A stretch of 64,000 bases of DNA from Acidobacteriota bacterium (lineage in GTDB: Bacteria > Acidobacteriota > Thermoanaerobaculia > Multivoradales > JAGPDF01): the NCBI GenBank assembly GCA_014584695.1, contig JACTMI010000024.1:16035-80034 (forward strand), given 5' to 3'. The translations under genes were made by a program, and so were the position numbers. Under the pieces are notes generated by a model. That model saw only the letters and a program-made list of their open reading frames with translations, had not been told where the DNA came from and did not search any database. Of this stretch, positions 63,278 to 64,000 are shown piece after piece. Numbering within the stretch: the stretch's first letter is position 1; each line of letters opens with the position of its first letter.

Positions 63278-63437
63278 AGGCTTCCTCCACGATCTGTTGG
63301 ATCTGAGCGGTGGTGGGTGGGTCCCCTGGGCCCACCGTCACAGTGAGGTTCTCCATCTGGCCCGCGACGTGAAGCAGCTCGTGGATCATGCGAGCTGGCA
63401 CGTATCTGTCCCCCGTTCGTCCATGAGGGTAGAAACT
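63255..63437 (-). pseudogene. Remnant of a HExxH-containing protein
   Basis: A short minus-strand frame between stops at 63438-63440 and 63255-63257. It reads GRTGDRYVPARMIHELLHVAG and ends EEACANPYEL. HELLH fits a zinc-metallopeptidase helix and the C-terminal style resembles secreted acidobacterial proteins. From ATG 63389 it would be 44 residues, from GTG 63401 48, too short for an enzyme, so it is probably the C-terminal relic of a longer gene. Confidence 0.45.
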
Positions 63438-63466
63438 CTAGCCGACGGAGGCGACGGGGGCACGCT

Positions 63467-64000
63467 TCAGGGCGAGACCGCGGACCAGGCGTCGGCGTTG
63501 CCGCTCTCGAAGCCGTCCGCGAACAGCGGCACGAGGTACGACAGGACCGCGCCCTTGAACTCGGGACCCCAGTCCGGCGCGCCCACCAGCACGCGCGAGG
63601 GCGTCGCGATGGCCAGCGACCAGCCCGCGGTGCCGAACGCGGCGGCGTGGAGGCGGTAGCGTGAGCTCCAAGTGCCGTCCTGGAGCTCGTAGACGTTGGC
63701 GGCGCCCTGGAAGCCGGCGTATCCCGGCTCGCCGGCCACCAGCATCGCCCCGCCACCGGTGAACATGCGCAGATCGACTTTCCTGCCCAGGTACCCGGTG
63801 GTGGTCGCGCCGCGGAAGCGGGTGCGAAACGTCCAGCCGAAGGTGTCCCACTCGTAGAGCCAGACCGCTCCGGCGTCGACCACCACGCCGCCGCCGGCGA
63901 GCAGGCGATCGTGCAGCGGCGCGCCGACGGCGATCCAGTCGCCGTCGGTGGCCAGGGAATGGCCGAAGCGCTCGCCGTTGCCCGAGCCCGCGAGCAGCGG
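63467..64000 (-). CDS. FG-GAP/beta-propeller secreted protein with DGFESG tail, 5' end outside the window
   Basis: Minus-strand frame open to the window edge. It repeats blades such as GNGERFGHSLATDGDWIAVGAPLHD and GTAGWSLAIATPSRVLVGAPDWG, the FG-GAP pattern of seven-bladed propellers. It ends FADGFESGNADAWSAVSP, the tail type also seen in the protein at 22698. Likely exported and surface-bound or released. Confidence 0.75.
   Translation of the reverse strand, partial: PLLAGSGNGERFGHSLATDGDWIAVGAPLHDRLLAGGGVVVDAGAVWLYEWDTFGWTFRTRFRGATTTGYLGRKVDLRMFTGGGAMLVAGEPGYAGFQGAANVYELQDGTWSSRYRLHAAAFGTAGWSLAIATPSRVLVGAPDWGPEFKGAVLSYLVPLFADGFESGNADAWSAVSP

Overview
The window is about 70% G+C and almost completely coding. 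Its content fits a Gram-negative bacterium of the Acidobacteriota, most likely near Thermoanaerobaculia. This is inference from a DUF4388 protein, a Ser/Thr kinase with TPR repeats, secreted proteins ending in a DGFESG-type tag, and a matrixin-like protease carrying an acidobacterial-style repeated C-terminal domain. No phage, plasmid, IS or CRISPR locus is visible. Several genes have a TANNNT -10 box only 6-9 nt before the start codon, so leaderless mRNAs are probably common.

Layout. 1-6188: a partial membrane protein, a GT39-like membrane glycosyltransferase, an M48 metalloprotease with C-terminal repeats, then 0.58 kb of non-coding DNA with a 16-nt satellite and three 91-bp direct repeats. 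6189-10708: fatty-acid beta-oxidation (FadI-like thiolase and FadJ-like fusion) behind two small ORFs. 10757-14751: M14 carboxypeptidase, a histone-deacetylase-family protein, an Smr protein. 14759-22631: a chimeric outer-membrane protein, a DUF4388 protein, recA, murB and a rhodanese/persulfide-dioxygenase fusion. 22698-28951: a secreted tagged protein, two head-to-head polytopic membrane proteins and a matrixin-like protease. 29077-34500: GT2, lipoprotein, MoxR, DUF58 and transglutaminase. 34523-39109: class I aldolase, an NTF2-like protein, a metallo-beta-lactamase-fold hydrolase and E1 alpha/beta of a 2-oxoacid dehydrogenase. 39116-44058: a two-gene signalling operon (cNMP-binding GGDEF protein, and a cyclase-like/kinase/TPR protein).

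44165-61178 is the centrepiece: one aro-his-trp superoperon, aroDE-hisZGDCBHAF-hisIE-trpEGDCFBA-hydrolase. Almost every junction overlaps by 4 nt. It starts at a near-consensus promoter, followed by a 28-codon leader peptide with three consecutive His codons and one Trp codon, then a perfect 28-nt palindrome that is both a terminator and a sequestrator of the aroDE Shine-Dalgarno. His-type attenuation would thus control histidine and tryptophan synthesis together, plus two shikimate steps. All Trp steps from chorismate are present. On the His side only histinol-phosphate phosphatase is missing (HisB is monofunctional). The only non-overlapping junction, hisIE/trpE, carries a low-complexity scar.

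61194-64000: tRNA-Lys and tRNA-Glu, a GT2 gene without an ordinary start next to tRNA-Glu, a secreted hypothetical, a remnant ORF with HELLH, and the end of an FG-GAP protein.

The most unusual pattern is a dispersed, A-rich element, consensus about GAAAAGCTCCATAGAAGGG, found some nine times: in the 5.9-6.15 kb intergenic repeats, inside a membrane-protein gene, at the hisIE/trpE junction, and three times inside trpC, where it forms an 18-bp perfect inverted repeat in an in-frame insertion of about 110 codons. It is often next to purine-rich satellites and G-rich tracts. It resembles in concept the coding-compatible palindromic elements of Rickettsia, and I do not recognise it as a described family.
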